Part shown: piece by piece, positions 12,349 to 23,133 of the stretch
How positions within the stretch are numbered: position 1 is the stretch's first letter
How the letters are laid out: every line of letters begins with the position of its first letter
Source: Byssochlamys sp. IMV 00236
Lineage: Eukaryota; Ascomycota; Eurotiomycetes; Eurotiales; Thermoascaceae
Assembly: GCA_001931875.2 (NCBI GenBank)
Contig: MSJH02000808.1
Location: 124,001 to 188,000 of the forward strand
Length of the DNA stretch: 64,000 nt
Direction of reading: 5' to 3'
Notes under the pieces: model-generated
What the model was told of the DNA's origin: nothing
Databases searched by the model: none
Seen by the model: only the letters and a program-made list of their open reading frames with translations
Program-made: the position numbers and the translations under genes

Positions 12349-14153
12349 ATTCGTAGACGAGACGTAGACTCGCAAGAGTTTCATTCTGCTTGCCTTTCAA
12401 CATTCTTTACGTTTGATATCCGGGGAAGAGCGTTCGTTTTCCCTTGTTAGTTTTGCATCGCATGTGATCTAGGCGCGTTGTAATAGCATCAGGTTGCATT
12501 AGTGTTTTCAGTTTAACAGCATATGAACATTATGAATATATATTCGAGCTCACGATCTATTTGATTCATTAGATAAAGTAGACTTGATAGGCGTAGTACG
12601 TGTACATGCATTTACGCGTAAGTGGAACAAGCCGTCACGTAGAAAAAATATATATATTGGACGGAAGCCATAACAACCAGAGTAAACGGAATAAATACAT
12701 CATCGAAAAAGTCCAACCGTAACCAACCATCGCGCAGTCGATAACCGACAAGACGCGGGATAAAGGATAAAGTATTATCATTAAGTACTCCTCCTGGTAC
12801 CTGCTCATCTATATAGTCTAAGAAAAACCTCGATATACCACTACATCCGCATTACCTGATTTCACTCAAACGACCCAATTTCAAGAGCTAGCGATTACAG
12901 AACTCCGCGGAGTTTCGAGAACTAGACATGGGATGGATATACGGGATCTATAACGGCTCTATTTATTGATTATTATTGGGCCTTTGGTCTATTAGAAGTT
13001 TAGGAAGAGGTATAGTTATAACTTCTCGTGGATAAGGAGGTCCACAGGATGGGTAGACATGCGGGCAAGCGAGTATCGATAGTCTATCCTGATACAGCTA
13101 CGAAAGCGAATGCCTTTGTTGATGGGATGATATGTATACTCGCCGGCGGTTAGACTCGAGAGTCGGGATTCGGACCAGATAAGGCCGCAGGCGTCGCATT
13201 ATGATATAAAAGAGACTGAAGAACGAACAGTGTCTACCATATTTTGCGAAGAATTACCTTATATTACTTGCTGGACGAAAGACCTATTTGGGAAAGTAAA
13301 CTGCTCGTTACACATGATCCAAGCAGATTAAAGCTATAAAGGCCAAACATTCCACTAGATAGGATAGATATTGTTTTTACATGGCTGGTTGGAAAATCGA
13401 AATCGGACTCACTGATACTTTGATGAGTAACAGAGATATTAAGTTGACAAATAATGAATATGAGACGTAGAAAGAAAGGTGAAATGGGAGGGAGAGAAGG
13501 AGGACTAGATATGTAAGGGGTATTTTGGCCGCCAGCCTAGTTGAAAGCCGACCAACAATAAATAACCCTAAACGCGCAACGCGCACGCGACGTATATGCA
13601 TACACAGGGCTTAAAGGTAAATTGGCTAAGCAAGAGGATAAACATTCAGATTGGAGAGAGAAAAGAACCAGTTCTTGAAAACCAGGGAGAACCTGCGTTT
13701 ACATGCTAAGCCGGTCTTATGGATTCGTAGTGCGTATAATCGAGGGTATTGTTGCTGTTGCGTTATACCACTTTTCATCCCTGCCTTTTTCTTATTATTT
13801 TTTCCCCCTCTTTTGTTTTGTTCACATGTATTAGTGATGATTTACATGATTATTAACCCGAGCGAATCCTGAGAGTGGATAGACATGGACAACAAAAGTA
13901 CACAAGACTCTTCCTTCCATCTTTCATTGTGCGCTAGACACAAAATTTGGGGAATATCAGACCATAGAAGAAGAAAAATAAAAGCCGGTACAATAGTACA
14001 GATTGAGAAAATGAAGAATATATAGCCAGGTCAAGGCAACCGAATGTCCAAAAGGAGAAGGGAAGATAGGGTAATTAGGACATATCCATGTTGAACATGA
14101 CCTTTCTATCATAGTAGCCGAACCACAGGATTGGCCTTGGTAGTGCCACTACT
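12349..14153. other. Intergenic between two convergent genes
   Basis: About 1.8 kb lies between the aminopeptidase and rhodopsin-like stop codons. The ends are AT-rich 3' UTR-like DNA. Small ORFs at 13377-13601 (minus) and 13651-13872 (plus) have low-complexity hydrophobic translations and no start context. I see no tRNA, repeat or gene here. Confidence 0.45.
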
Positions 14154-15561
14154 CTACCTTGACGACCCCGATGCTGATGAAGGCGACTCCGAACCGTTGA
14201 ACTCCTTCTCTTTCGCTAGCAGAACGCTGTCTTTCTCTTCCTTCCTGACCTCTCGACCGGTTCTGTGACTGTTCGCAGGATGTGGCAAGGGAATTCCTGC
14301 CAACACACGGTCCATGTCGACGCTGCACATACCGTACTCGAGGTCGTCGCCTGGGGTTCCAGCAGTGGATGAAGTAGTTCCGCCGCGGTAGGTGGGAGCA
14401 CGTCCCCGAGAGAAAGTATTTCGCTTGGCTGGTCTGCTCCCACCGCTGCGTGTTGAAAGGAAGCGCGGGAGGATGCGGGAGATGAGGGGGCGAAGGGTAG
14501 GCAGACAGGCGCAAATGATTCCAACGTTGCATTCGATGGCGGACCAGGTGGCTGCGCCTACGTTATCATCTGTAGGGTCAAGGTCAGCCGGGGCAGTTAT
14601 GGAATTTAAGTCTTATAGAGCTTACATGTTGGGTCTGAGGACTGAGCGATCACCTTCAAGCTGATTAGACGGAAGATACTGGTGATACAGACGCTAGAGA
14701 TCGACTATTAGCTGTTGATGTTCGACCTATAGCCAGCCATCTTAATAGACAGAAAGATAGGAGGTCAAACTTACAATCCACCGACCGCGAAGATTCCCAT
14801 GAGTGCTAACCTCTGTCGTTGAGGAAGATCCAAGGACCGCAAGGCAGGCAGAGGCATGACCAGAATCACAATATCGGTAAAAATATGCATGCTGGCGTTG
14901 GAGAACCAAAGTGCCTTCATATCTATACAGTATCCAGGAATAGTGGGATCCCAAAATTTTGCCACAGGGATGCAGTTCAGATATCCGCTCAGGACGGCCC
15001 AGGTGCCATATATGGCCAGGACGGTGATCATAATCGAGCAAGCAATCCGCATGCCCCTTGTCGGAAAGACATGGAAGTACTGCATCAGGATCGATGCCTT
15101 CGCACAGATAACGGCAGTGTTGTACATTGGGACGGTGATCCAGAAATTCTGTATATATGTCGAACATAAGAGGGCATCCTCAAAAGTAATATGCCGGCAT
15201 CTCTCACCTGCATCTGCATTTTCAGCGTTGACGGCGGGATCTGAGGCCCGGGCACGCCCATCCCGTACACCGTCTCTCCTATGAAGAAGCCCAGGAAAAG
15301 GTATGAGAATAGCTATGTCAACATCAGTATTGATCTAGAGGCATGGCAGTATATCTGGAAATATACCAAGGCAACCAGAACCATCCAATCGTTCGGCTCA
15401 ATCCTGCGAATGATCTTCATCCTGGTGTAGAGACGGGCAGCAACGGCACATGTCGCAAGAAAGGTGAAAGTAATGCTGGCAGCCAAGGCTCTCCCCCCGC
15501 GAGCAGACACAATGGTCCGTGTGTGCTCCCGAGGGAGAAGGATACCACCGCTGCTGCTCAT
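14154..15561 (-). CDS. Pth11-like rhodopsin-fold integral membrane protein, five exons, 385 aa
   Basis: Exons in transcript order are 15561-15367, 15312-15208, 15148-14775, 14693-14626 and 14569-14154, joining to 386 codons. Introns of 54, 59, 81, 56 bp have GTATAT, GTGAGA, GTAAGT and GTAAGC donors. The order of motifs is that of the fungal rhodopsin domain (Fung_rhodopsin/DUF-type Pth11-like proteins): ARLYTRM and EPNDWMVLVAL near the start, YFHVFPTRGMRIAC and GYLNCIPVAKFWDP in the middle, a long helix VILVMPLPALRSLDL, and NVGIICACLPTLRPLI before a Ser/Arg-rich cytoplasmic tail of about 95 residues. Seven hydrophobic helices are seen. These proteins are a large, rapidly evolving fungal family; a few act in surface sensing, most are unstudied. 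The ligand is unknown. Confidence 0.88.
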
Positions 15562-16597
15562 CTTGCCTGGGAAGACTGCTGCTGGTCAGAAGTCCTTAGA
15601 GTCGTCGACGGCAGTTTGCCTTCGCCCATCGACGCTTGTCATGGAAAGCAATCTTGACAGAAGGTGAATGAGGCTGAAGAGATAGCAAGGGCACCTGCGT
15701 GATATAAATCATGACATGCATAAAACAATCTGAATTGGGCTAGACATTGATGCAACCTCTCTGTCAGTGAGAGCTCGAAGGTCCCTCCTCGCACCAGGCT
15801 CAGTACCCCTCCAGCTTGGCGGGATAAGCTGGGGACAGACAGTATAGACTCAGATGAGCAGCAAGGGAGGGGCGAATAACCTGCTTCGACACCATTTGAC
15901 AGGCATAGGAAAAATGATGCCCTACTCAATTAGGTTGTGACAGCTCAGCCCAGAGAGATCCGGTTTAAGATTCGTAACTGCGGCCACCTCCCAATCGGAG
16001 AGAGTCCTCCAGAAAGGGAACTCATTCGCAAGCCATGATATGCCAATCAGGATAGCCATATCTAACCTGAACAAGTGCCTTACGGCTGCCCTCGCTTGGT
16101 CCACGGAGCGGAACGCCCGTACGGAAACTAAGAGAACCGCCCGTGTCAACCTAGTTGGCGTAAACATCCAGACAAATAGACTTTTATCATACTACTGACG
16201 CACTTCTCAAATGGACCTGCAGTGCTCCATTGGAAAATTGGATCCAGATTCGCGTAGACTCATAGAGCATTGGCCAATATATTCCGATATGTTGCAGTTC
16301 AAATCAGCGGCATCCCTACAACCGAGAACTTACATAAGTCAGATCATTTCCAGAGTAAGGAAAAAGGTACAAAGCCCTGGCTAAATAATCAAGAGAATAA
16401 TGTCTCTTTTGAGTCTGTGGAGAGACCGCCACTTTGGTTATATAGAATTGTGGCGTGGTTTAAGCTATCGTGCACCGACGCCACGCAGCAAGGGGGAGGA
16501 GCAATCGAGACGTTAAGCTGAACTATCCTGGTTGTCGGTGCAGATCTCCAGAACTATTCGCTCCTGGCCTAAACTCTTCGACGAACCATTGGGGCAG
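15562..16597. other. Intergenic upstream of the rhodopsin-like gene
   Basis: This is the upstream region of the minus-strand membrane-protein gene. Minus ORFs at 15639-15929 and 15922-16167 and a plus ORF at 16270-16521 give no recognisable protein and show no clear splice pattern. I see nothing else. Confidence 0.4.
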
Positions 16598-17023
16598 TCA
16601 GTGTGGACTCGAAGTCCAATGTCTTGGATTTTCTGTTCCGTCCATGTTGATGATCAATTCAGGGTTCACAGTGTGAACGTCGGGACGTCGGCTAGGGGGA
16701 GGGGGTCCAGCTTGGTGACAATGCGGCTGTCTTCTAGACCCCTCACCGCGGGGCAGTATGAAGTATAGACGATAGTTTTCTTTTATTCTCGCGAATTTGA
16801 TATCGGAAGGGCCGAGCGTTGGCGATAGGGTTGAATTTGTCAAGTTGCTGTGTTGGTGTTGAGGTGCGCAGAGAAGCGCGGAAAGTCCAAGTTTGTTTCC
16901 CCACCACAATGAATGACTGGTCTCGACTACTCCGTACTTGACGATCACTTTAGGATCAGTCATATCCAGCGACAGGATCTGTTTCGGCAGATCGGAACGC
17001 AGCAGATAAGATTTCGATGTCAC
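16598..17023 (-). CDS. Hypothetical ORF, 141 aa, doubtful
   Basis: A 141-residue frame opens with MTSKSYLLRSDLPKQ and includes VKYGVVETSHSLWWGNKLG. I recognise no family. A GT...AG reading (GTGAGG to CCCCTAG) would shorten its end. Other minus-strand frames over the same bases are also open for 40-70 codons, so which frame is coding, if any, cannot be settled by eye. It may be a lineage-specific gene, a decayed gene or chance. Confidence 0.18.
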   Translation of the reverse strand: MTSKSYLLRSDLPKQILSLDMTDPKVIVKYGVVETSHSLWWGNKLGLSALLCAPQHQHSNLTNSTLSPTLGPSDIKFARIKENYRLYFILPRGEGSRRQPHCHQAGPPPPSRRPDVHTVNPELIINMDGTENPRHWTSSPH

Positions 17024-18314
17024 CTTGATCCATATTAGTTTGTTGCATAAATATTCCTATGTCCCTTGCGAGACTCGTGACTGGAGGAGTTGAGTTATTG
17101 GCGCAAGTTATATATGCAGCATCAAGCCAGTACGCAGGACGAAATTCCCCGAATCGCAGAACGGGGAAGTAAGGTTATGCGCCTTGTGTTTAATCTAGAT
17201 GATCCTCAGAACTTTATAGACCATTATCGAAGGGAGATATACATGTCCCTGACCTGATTGGGTGGACTGAAGTCAAAACAATGGCGATAGCAAGAGCGAG
17301 GGGGATTGTCGCGGGAGCAACATGGCAACGAGAAAGCTTCATGTCCCAATTAGTCAGATGATCTTCAGCAGGATAATTTTAGACCTTTTTTTTTCTTCTT
17401 AAGCTTTCTATAGTTTGATATGATAGCAACGAGCTGCTGTAAGGGTCTGTGCACGCATAGTAATGGCAGACTTCTGGGCAGCACAATATGTCAACAAGGA
17501 CGATGGAAGACCATCAAAGAATATAATGATTCTCAAAAACTTTCAGTCTTTCCAGAGCCAAGAATTCAGTGAGACACCGGGATACGAAAGGGCCGATCTC
17601 ATTATGCATGGAGCCTTGGTGTGGCAGAGTACTATATGTCTCTCTGCTACAGCAAGGAGCACTCTAAACATAAATGCGACTGGGGAAGAAGTCCTTGTAC
17701 TCGTTCTGTGCAAGAAGTAGAAAATAAAATCGTTGGTATCAACTGCATGTGTACATATTCTGGAGTCATTAGTATGCACAGACTATGAGTTGGATAGCTC
17801 TATTGCCTTATGAAAAGAAACTTCTTGTTTCCTGGTAAATTTACCTAATTCCATTGAAATAGCTGAGAGATAGATTCAAATGGAATTCCCTTAGTGTCTA
17901 CTCATTACCACGAAGCCTACATTATTTTTGGAATAAGCAGACATCCGGGAAGGGTAGAGGGTTCGATATTGTCAGAAATATCATGCACACTAGCCATGCG
18001 AGAGAAGGGTGGCTGCAAGTAGAACTGAATAAACATAATGACACAGCCAATATCACCATGTTCTGTTCATTTGGCTTAGGATCCGTCTCCAGGCACTCTG
18101 TTTCTCGAGTTTCTCGAGAGTCGAGACTGGGAGAAGCGATAGCGCTAAGATAAGCTTAACGCACAGACCATCTCACTGAAAATTCCAGGCGAGAAATCAT
18201 CACCACCAGCGGAGGGGCACAAACATACCCAACTTACGGATCGCGCTTCGTTGGGTTCCTCCTTCTCCCTATTTATTATTACTTTACGAGCCAGATCCGG
18301 CAACGGTTGCCATC
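17024..18314. other. Intergenic before NOB1
   Basis: About 1.3 kb. An 85-residue plus ORF at 17463-17720 (starts MADFWAAQYVNKDDG) is unrecognised and isolated. A TTTCTCGAG direct repeat occurs twice near 18,100-18,120. The last 100 bp are a likely NOB1 promoter. No other structure is seen. Confidence 0.4.
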
Positions 18315-19597
18315 ATGTCTGGTTCAACCCCGGCGACGAAGCCGGTGCACACAATCGTTCTCGATGCCGGACCCCTCCTCAAGAACATCCCTCCACTGTC
18401 CACGCTCCTTGCGCAGTCAGAAGAACTCGCCACGACCCCTTCTGTCATTAATGAAATCCGTGATCCTGATGCCAGGGCGCGAGTCGAGACGCTATACCTT
18501 CCGTTCCTCAAACTGAGGACGCCTACACCCAAAAGTATTAGTGTCATCAGTGAATTTGCACGAAAGACTGGAGACAGAGCCGTCCTGAGTAAAGTCGATA
18601 TCGAAATACTTGCGCTCGCGTACGAACTCGAATGTGAGAGGAATGGAGGTGACTGGCGATTGAGGAGCGTCCCAGGACAGAAGAGAGTTAATGGAAAACC
18701 GCCCGTGAAGGAGGAGACTAAGGTAGAGGAGGTCACAAAGGAATTGGAGAATACCACTCTTCAGAGTGCAGAGACGCCCGTCCGGGAAGATAACGAAGAA
18801 AACGGGAGCCCCACTACGGAAGAACAGACGTCTCCAGAACAGACCATCGAGCCTGAATCGGCAGGGGAAGCAGGAGAGGCAGAAGATGACGAAGAGTCTG
18901 ATGGTGGGGAGTGGATTACGCCCTCAAATCTCAAGAAGAAGCAGGCCCGCGATGAGGCTGGCGCAGCAATCACAGCTACAGAACCTAAGGTTATGCAGGT
19001 CGCAACAATGACCACAGACTTTGCGGTATGTATTAACCAGACATTCTAGACATCTGTGCCGATTTAGCTGACTTTCAAAAGTGTCAAAACGTACTGCTTC
19101 AGATGAACTTGAACCTATTATCTACCACCACTCTACAAAGGATTCAACACCTCAAGACATACATCAAACGCTGCCATGCATGCTTTTCTACCACGAAGGA
19201 CATGAGCAAGCAGTTCTGTCCCCGATGTGGAAAGGACACTCTCACCAGAGTCTCGTGCTCGACGAATGCCAGTGGAGAGTTCAAGATGCATCTGAAGAAG
19301 AACATGCAATGGAACACTCGAGGAGACAAATACAGTATCCCGAAACCGGTGCATGGAAGCGCTAGCGGAAAGTGGAAGGGCGGTGGTGGCCAGGGAGGAT
19401 GGGGAACCGGCCTTATTCTCGCGGAAGATCAGAAAGAGTATGTGAAGGCCAGAACAGAAGAACAGAGACGGCTCAGGAAGGAACGAGATCTCATGGATGA
19501 AGATTACCTGCCTGGTATTCTCACTGGCGAGCGCCATAGGACTGGTGGTCGTATCAAGGTGGGAGCTGGACGCAGCGTGAATTCTAGAAAGCGCTAG
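18315..19597 (+). CDS. nob1: NOB1, PIN-domain endonuclease for 20S pre-rRNA cleavage, 408 aa
   Basis: Exons are 18315-19025 and 19082-19597, with a 56 bp intron (GTATGT donor, GCTGAC branch). The N-terminal PIN domain has the acidic triad expected of Nob1: D17 in IVLDAGPLL, E47 in VINEIRD and D95 in KVDIEILALAYE. A central acidic, low-complexity segment of about 90 residues leads to GEWITPSN. The C-terminal zinc ribbon has CHAC (C268, C271) and CPRC (C283, C286), followed by the Gly/Lys-rich tail typical of the family. Nob1 cuts 20S pre-rRNA at site D in the cytoplasm to make mature 18S rRNA. The last exon ends convergently with NOP10, about 400 bp away. All catalytic and zinc residues are present, so the gene looks functional. 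Confidence 0.96.
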
Positions 19598-19998
19598 TTC
19601 TATTTGCATCTGCATGAGGGATGACCGGAGTTCTGGTAGGGAAAAAAGTGTATTTAAGAGATCTAAAATAGAACTGGACTACGCTAGGGATACCGATGAT
19701 GATGATGCCATGTACATATCACCGGCATGCAGACCATACCCGCAGATATCGACACCACACGCAAACTCGTACATAAATTTCAGATGTATCTCTCCATTAA
19801 GCCATCCTCGAAGTACTATACTGATGCTTTCCGCACCTGGTATTCGTGGAAGGTAGCTTTGAACCGTTGAATACACGAAGCAAATACTGGCAAACCACTA
19901 TATCCTGATCAAGGCAGAGAGAAATATTCCCTCACCAAATCAAACTCCACATTAAACACCATTCGCCATTATAACCGTTTATCACTTTTATTGTCCGT
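19598..19998. terminator. Shared 3' region between convergent NOB1 and NOP10
   Basis: This 401 bp AT-rich stretch between the two stop codons holds both 3' UTRs. AATAAA-like AT-rich words occur near the NOP10 end (read from the minus strand, ACAATAAAAGTG directly follows its stop). No gene is seen. The small ORFs here overlap and are not recognisable. Confidence 0.4.
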
Positions 19999-20410
19999 TC
20001 AGAGCTTGGCAGCAGTCTTGTCTAGATCTCAGGTATTAGAATCGTGTTTCAACAAGGTATATGTAGAAGTAAACCTACCAGGCTGTTGAGTGAGAAGAAG
20101 ACCGTATCTCTTCTTGAGAGTCACTCGGTGTCTATTTTACCAGTCAGAACCGATACGTTGTCTCTCATCTTGCTTGCGGATCTCTGTGCAAGCGGCTTCA
20201 GGCCGAAATGCGCCCTCGGTTTGCCAAAACTTACCTCGAGTACTTGTCATCAGGAGAGAATCTCGCAGGGTGAGCACTCTTGGTAACCTCACCGTTGAGG
20301 ACCTTCTTGAGAGTGTAGACGCGCTTGCCAGAGGCATCGAGAGTGTACTGACATGAGTTAGACAATAGATGGAGCACGGATCGGGCTTGACGGCGTACCA
20401 TAAGATGCAT
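19999..20410 (-). CDS. nop10: NOP10, H/ACA snoRNP subunit, four small exons, 66 aa
   Basis: Exons in transcript order are 20410-20399 (12 nt, MHLM), 20347-20235, 20131-20079 and 20021-19999, joining to 67 codons. Introns of 51, 103 and 57 bp have GTACGC, GTAAGT and GTAGGT donors and GTCTAAC, TTCTGAC and TTCTAAT branch sequences. The joined protein contains [30 protein letters not shown] and [16 protein letters not shown], the near-invariant core of Nop10, and 66 residues is normal. Nop10 binds the Cbf5 pseudouridine synthase in H/ACA particles that modify and process rRNA in the nucleolus. The gene is easily missed because no exon is longer than 38 codons. The last junction (Q Q P D K ...) is the least certain: reading through would add about 16 unlikely residues. 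Confidence 0.93.
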
Positions 20411-21118
20411 TTTGGAAGATTATTGAATCTGCTAGCGAGATAAAATGGACTAACGTTCCTCTGATGGAGATACTGGTTAAGTTGACCGTGAAGACTTTTG
20501 CTCTCGTGCTATCTCGGGGATCTCGAAATCATGCGCAGGAAATTTTCGGCGTGCGGCGGCGGTAGCGCTCGGACCATCCCGGTACGGCGCTTAGGCGCTC
20601 TTTAGCGCCCTTCCCACTTCCGCCCATAAAACTAACTGCTCGCAAGCGAACCATCGCAGAAATTTCCTACTCTGCACTGTTCGCTTCATTGCGCACGAAG
20701 GAAAAATGTGTCCTTCCTGAGTAAATGTGGTTGATCTGACCGGCTATAGTGGCATTCAGACTTTTCATCTGTATGCGATATCTGTCTTGGAACTGATGAC
20801 GTCCGGATGCCGGAGGTGTACAGGGAAAAGCTTTTTCGGTGAGTTATAGCTGGCTTTCCATAGCAATGCGTGAATCTCTCTACCCCTCCCCCTCCTGTGA
20901 TGACACCTATAAAGCAAGTCTAGACAAATGGCACCTTGATTTCTAGCTGTTTGTCGATGATGGCGCTTTTAATAGACTACAACGGTATCTGAGGAACAAT
21001 ACATGGTATCTTCTTGTTCAAAGACGGTCTTGGAACCATTATTTTCTTTGAATATTAGGCTAATCGAGCCACAGAATAGAACAGTTCTATCGTCTACACC
21101 AATAATGGCCTGTTGACA
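20411..21118. promoter_or_regulatory. Divergent promoter region of NOP10 and SEN2
   Basis: About 700 bp separates the two start codons. It contains a GC-rich core near 20,545-20,625 with a perfect 6 bp hairpin, GGCGCT-CTTT-AGCGCC, at 20594-20609, standing out from its AT-richer surroundings. AAATTTT at 20540-20546 resembles part of the yeast RRPE ribosome-biogenesis element, a weak match. Function is inferred only from position. Confidence 0.4.
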
Positions 21119-22570
21119 ATGCCATCTCAAAATACTACAGTAACAATATCCGAGTCCTTGCCAGCAGCGCCGAATGGCCATGCTGAGCCGGGACGGGATG
21201 AAAAACCTCGTCCACCTCGGGCTCGTCCGCAGCGGCCTAATTACGGACATATTCACCGCTTTCCTCTCCCTCTAGAAGTCCATCCTCTACCGCCTCTTAT
21301 TCCTCATAATCCCCTCTCTATTATAAGCGTGGTCCTCTCGTATCTCACCTACCTTATATCTCCCCCTCATCATGCCGTATATCCTGCGTACTTTGACTCA
21401 GCCACATCGTCAGTCCATGTCACTGACGAGAAAGCAATACGAGCATTGTGGGAGATGGGCTTCTTTGGAAGAGGTAGTCTGAGTAGAAGTGAACCCAGCT
21501 GGCTGGAGCGCGAAAAGAAGCGGAGGGGATTACTGGGCGACAACACCAGTGAAGAGGCAACGGGTAAGAGGAGGGTTGAAAGACGTGAATTCAAACTGGA
21601 GCGAGCGCGAAAAGAAAGGGAAGCTATAGCTGAACGGCTAAAGCAGGAGGCGGCCGCCAGGCAAGGCATCACTCCTTCTCCCGATGCAGCACATCCGCTC
21701 TCTCTCGACGGTGTTGTCAATGGTTCTACTTCGGCTGCAGAGAAGTTCTCTGTCAACCAGGCCAAGAAGTCCAGGGCTGCTAATACGAGCCAACCTGCTG
21801 CAGAGGAAGTGAATGATGGCACGGCCGACAAGGCTGAGAATGTTAGCGGAAAGACAGAGAACGGGGCGAAGACTGTCCGTTTCTCTCCAGTCGTCGAGCA
21901 AAAGGAGTTCGTTGTGGATTCTCAAGTCTCTACTCGTCTTCGCGAGCCGGAAATGGGTACACGCGAGGAAGACGAGGAGGAGCTGTTGAGAAATGAAGAG
22001 CATTTGCAGCTTTCAAACGAGGAGACTTTTTTCCTTGTATATGGCCTAGGAGTGCTTCAAGTGTTTGACGAGCAGAAGTCAGTCATGTCGGCGGGTTCCC
22101 TTCTAACGCTGTTTCGCCGTCACTCGTATTTCCCGCCTAGGGATCTTTCCACTGCCCTTGAACCCGACGACCCATTCATGCTTTCCTACGTGGTGTACCA
22201 TCATTACCGTTCCCTGGGCTGGGTTGTGCGTTCCGGTGTGAAATTTGGGGTAGACTACCTCCTCTACAACCGCGGCCCAGTCTTCTCCCATGCAGAATTC
22301 GCTCTGGTCATCTTGCCTTCCTATGGAAACCACTATTGGTCGGAAACAGAATTCAGGAGAGACTACGTCTCCAGGAAGCAGGCCCGCAGCTGGTGGTGGC
22401 TACATTGCGTAAATCGTGTCCAGGCTCAAGTTAAAAAGAGTCTGGTGCTTTGTTATGTGGACATTCCACCGCCACAAAGCCAGCATGCTGACATTGGAAA
22501 CCACCTTCGACGCTATAAGGTTCGGGACTTCGCTCTTAAGCGTTGGGTCCCTAACCGGAGTCGTGATTGA
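21119..22570 (+). CDS. sen2: SEN2, catalytic subunit of tRNA-splicing endonuclease, 483 aa
   Basis: Single-exon gene. The C-terminal nuclease domain carries the Sen2 active-site block LLYNRGPVFSHAEFALVI. Its Tyr and His (about Y383 and H391) sit eight residues apart as in yeast Sen2, and a Lys (439/440, VKKSLVLCYVD) follows. The N-terminal half has the Sen2 region YGHIHRFPLPLEVHPLPP and the ALWEMGFFGRGSLSRSEPSW motif, then a charged coiled-coil-like insert (about residues 128-185). Sen2 cuts the 5' exon-intron junction of pre-tRNAs as part of the Sen2-Sen34-Sen54-Sen15 complex. The open frame reaches back six bases further to a TTG, but the ATG at 21119 is the proper start. The active-site residues are intact. 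Confidence 0.94.
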   Translation: MPSQNTTVTISESLPAAPNGHAEPGRDEKPRPPRARPQRPNYGHIHRFPLPLEVHPLPPLIPHNPLSIISVVLSYLTYLISPPHHAVYPAYFDSATSSVHVTDEKAIRALWEMGFFGRGSLSRSEPSWLEREKKRRGLLGDNTSEEATGKRRVERREFKLERARKEREAIAERLKQEAAARQGITPSPDAAHPLSLDGVVNGSTSAAEKFSVNQAKKSRAANTSQPAAEEVNDGTADKAENVSGKTENGAKTVRFSPVVEQKEFVVDSQVSTRLREPEMGTREEDEEELLRNEEHLQLSNEETFFLVYGLGVLQVFDEQKSVMSAGSLLTLFRRHSYFPPRDLSTALEPDDPFMLSYVVYHHYRSLGWVVRSGVKFGVDYLLYNRGPVFSHAEFALVILPSYGNHYWSETEFRRDYVSRKQARSWWWLHCVNRVQAQVKKSLVLCYVDIPPPQSQHADIGNHLRRYKVRDFALKRWVPNRSRD

Positions 22571-23133
22571 TAAAGCGACTTCTTATACTATGATAGGCGG
22601 ACTAGACGTCAGGCCATTGAAAATCTCCATTAGCAGATACCATGTACTATTATATGACACGCAGTGTAAATGAATGACCGTAATGACTTGAATGCCCTAT
22701 ATCTTGTGTTGTTGTATGTACATACAAACATAATAGCCTAGTAAATGCCTCTAATCTCATTACCTGCTGGAGTTATGATGGTGTAGGATTCTTCATTAAC
22801 TGCATTGATAAAATAGCCGTCATTGCCCGTCCTAGGCGAAGCGTTGGCCCTAAGCTAATCAATAATAATGATACCAAGCATAATCATAATGTCGAATTTC
22901 TGGCAAGCAAAAAGGAAGTCGAGACTGAAGTACGCTATACCAAATGTGGAACAATTATTAGTTGGACGCGACTCAGATCACGTGCAAACACGCGTTATCG
23001 CGTCGTGTCGCATTTCTCAAGTGCCATTCTTGAATGTGCATATTACTGCAACCTCGTGCAACCAAGATTGTGTGGCCCAGGAGGCCATGGCATGTTGCGT
23101 GTTCTTGTGCCTGACTTGAGGTCCAAATCAGCT
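22571..23133. promoter_or_regulatory. Upstream region of the Crb2/Rad9-like gene
   Basis: The first half is AT-rich SEN2 3' sequence. Between 22,970 and 23,020 there is CACGTG (22979-22984) and, next to it, ACGCGT (22990-22995). ACGCGT is the MluI cell-cycle box bound by the MBF/DSC1 factor in yeasts. It lies about 140 bp before the start codon. Its role here is inferred. Confidence 0.4.

Noticed and set aside
20137..20337. 66-residue minus ORF at the NOP10 locus
   Set aside because: It is a different frame over NOP10 exon 2 and introns. The spliced frame gives a clear Nop10.
21113..21118. TTG start for SEN2
   Set aside because: Eukaryotic nuclear genes start at ATG. The ATG two codons later is in frame.
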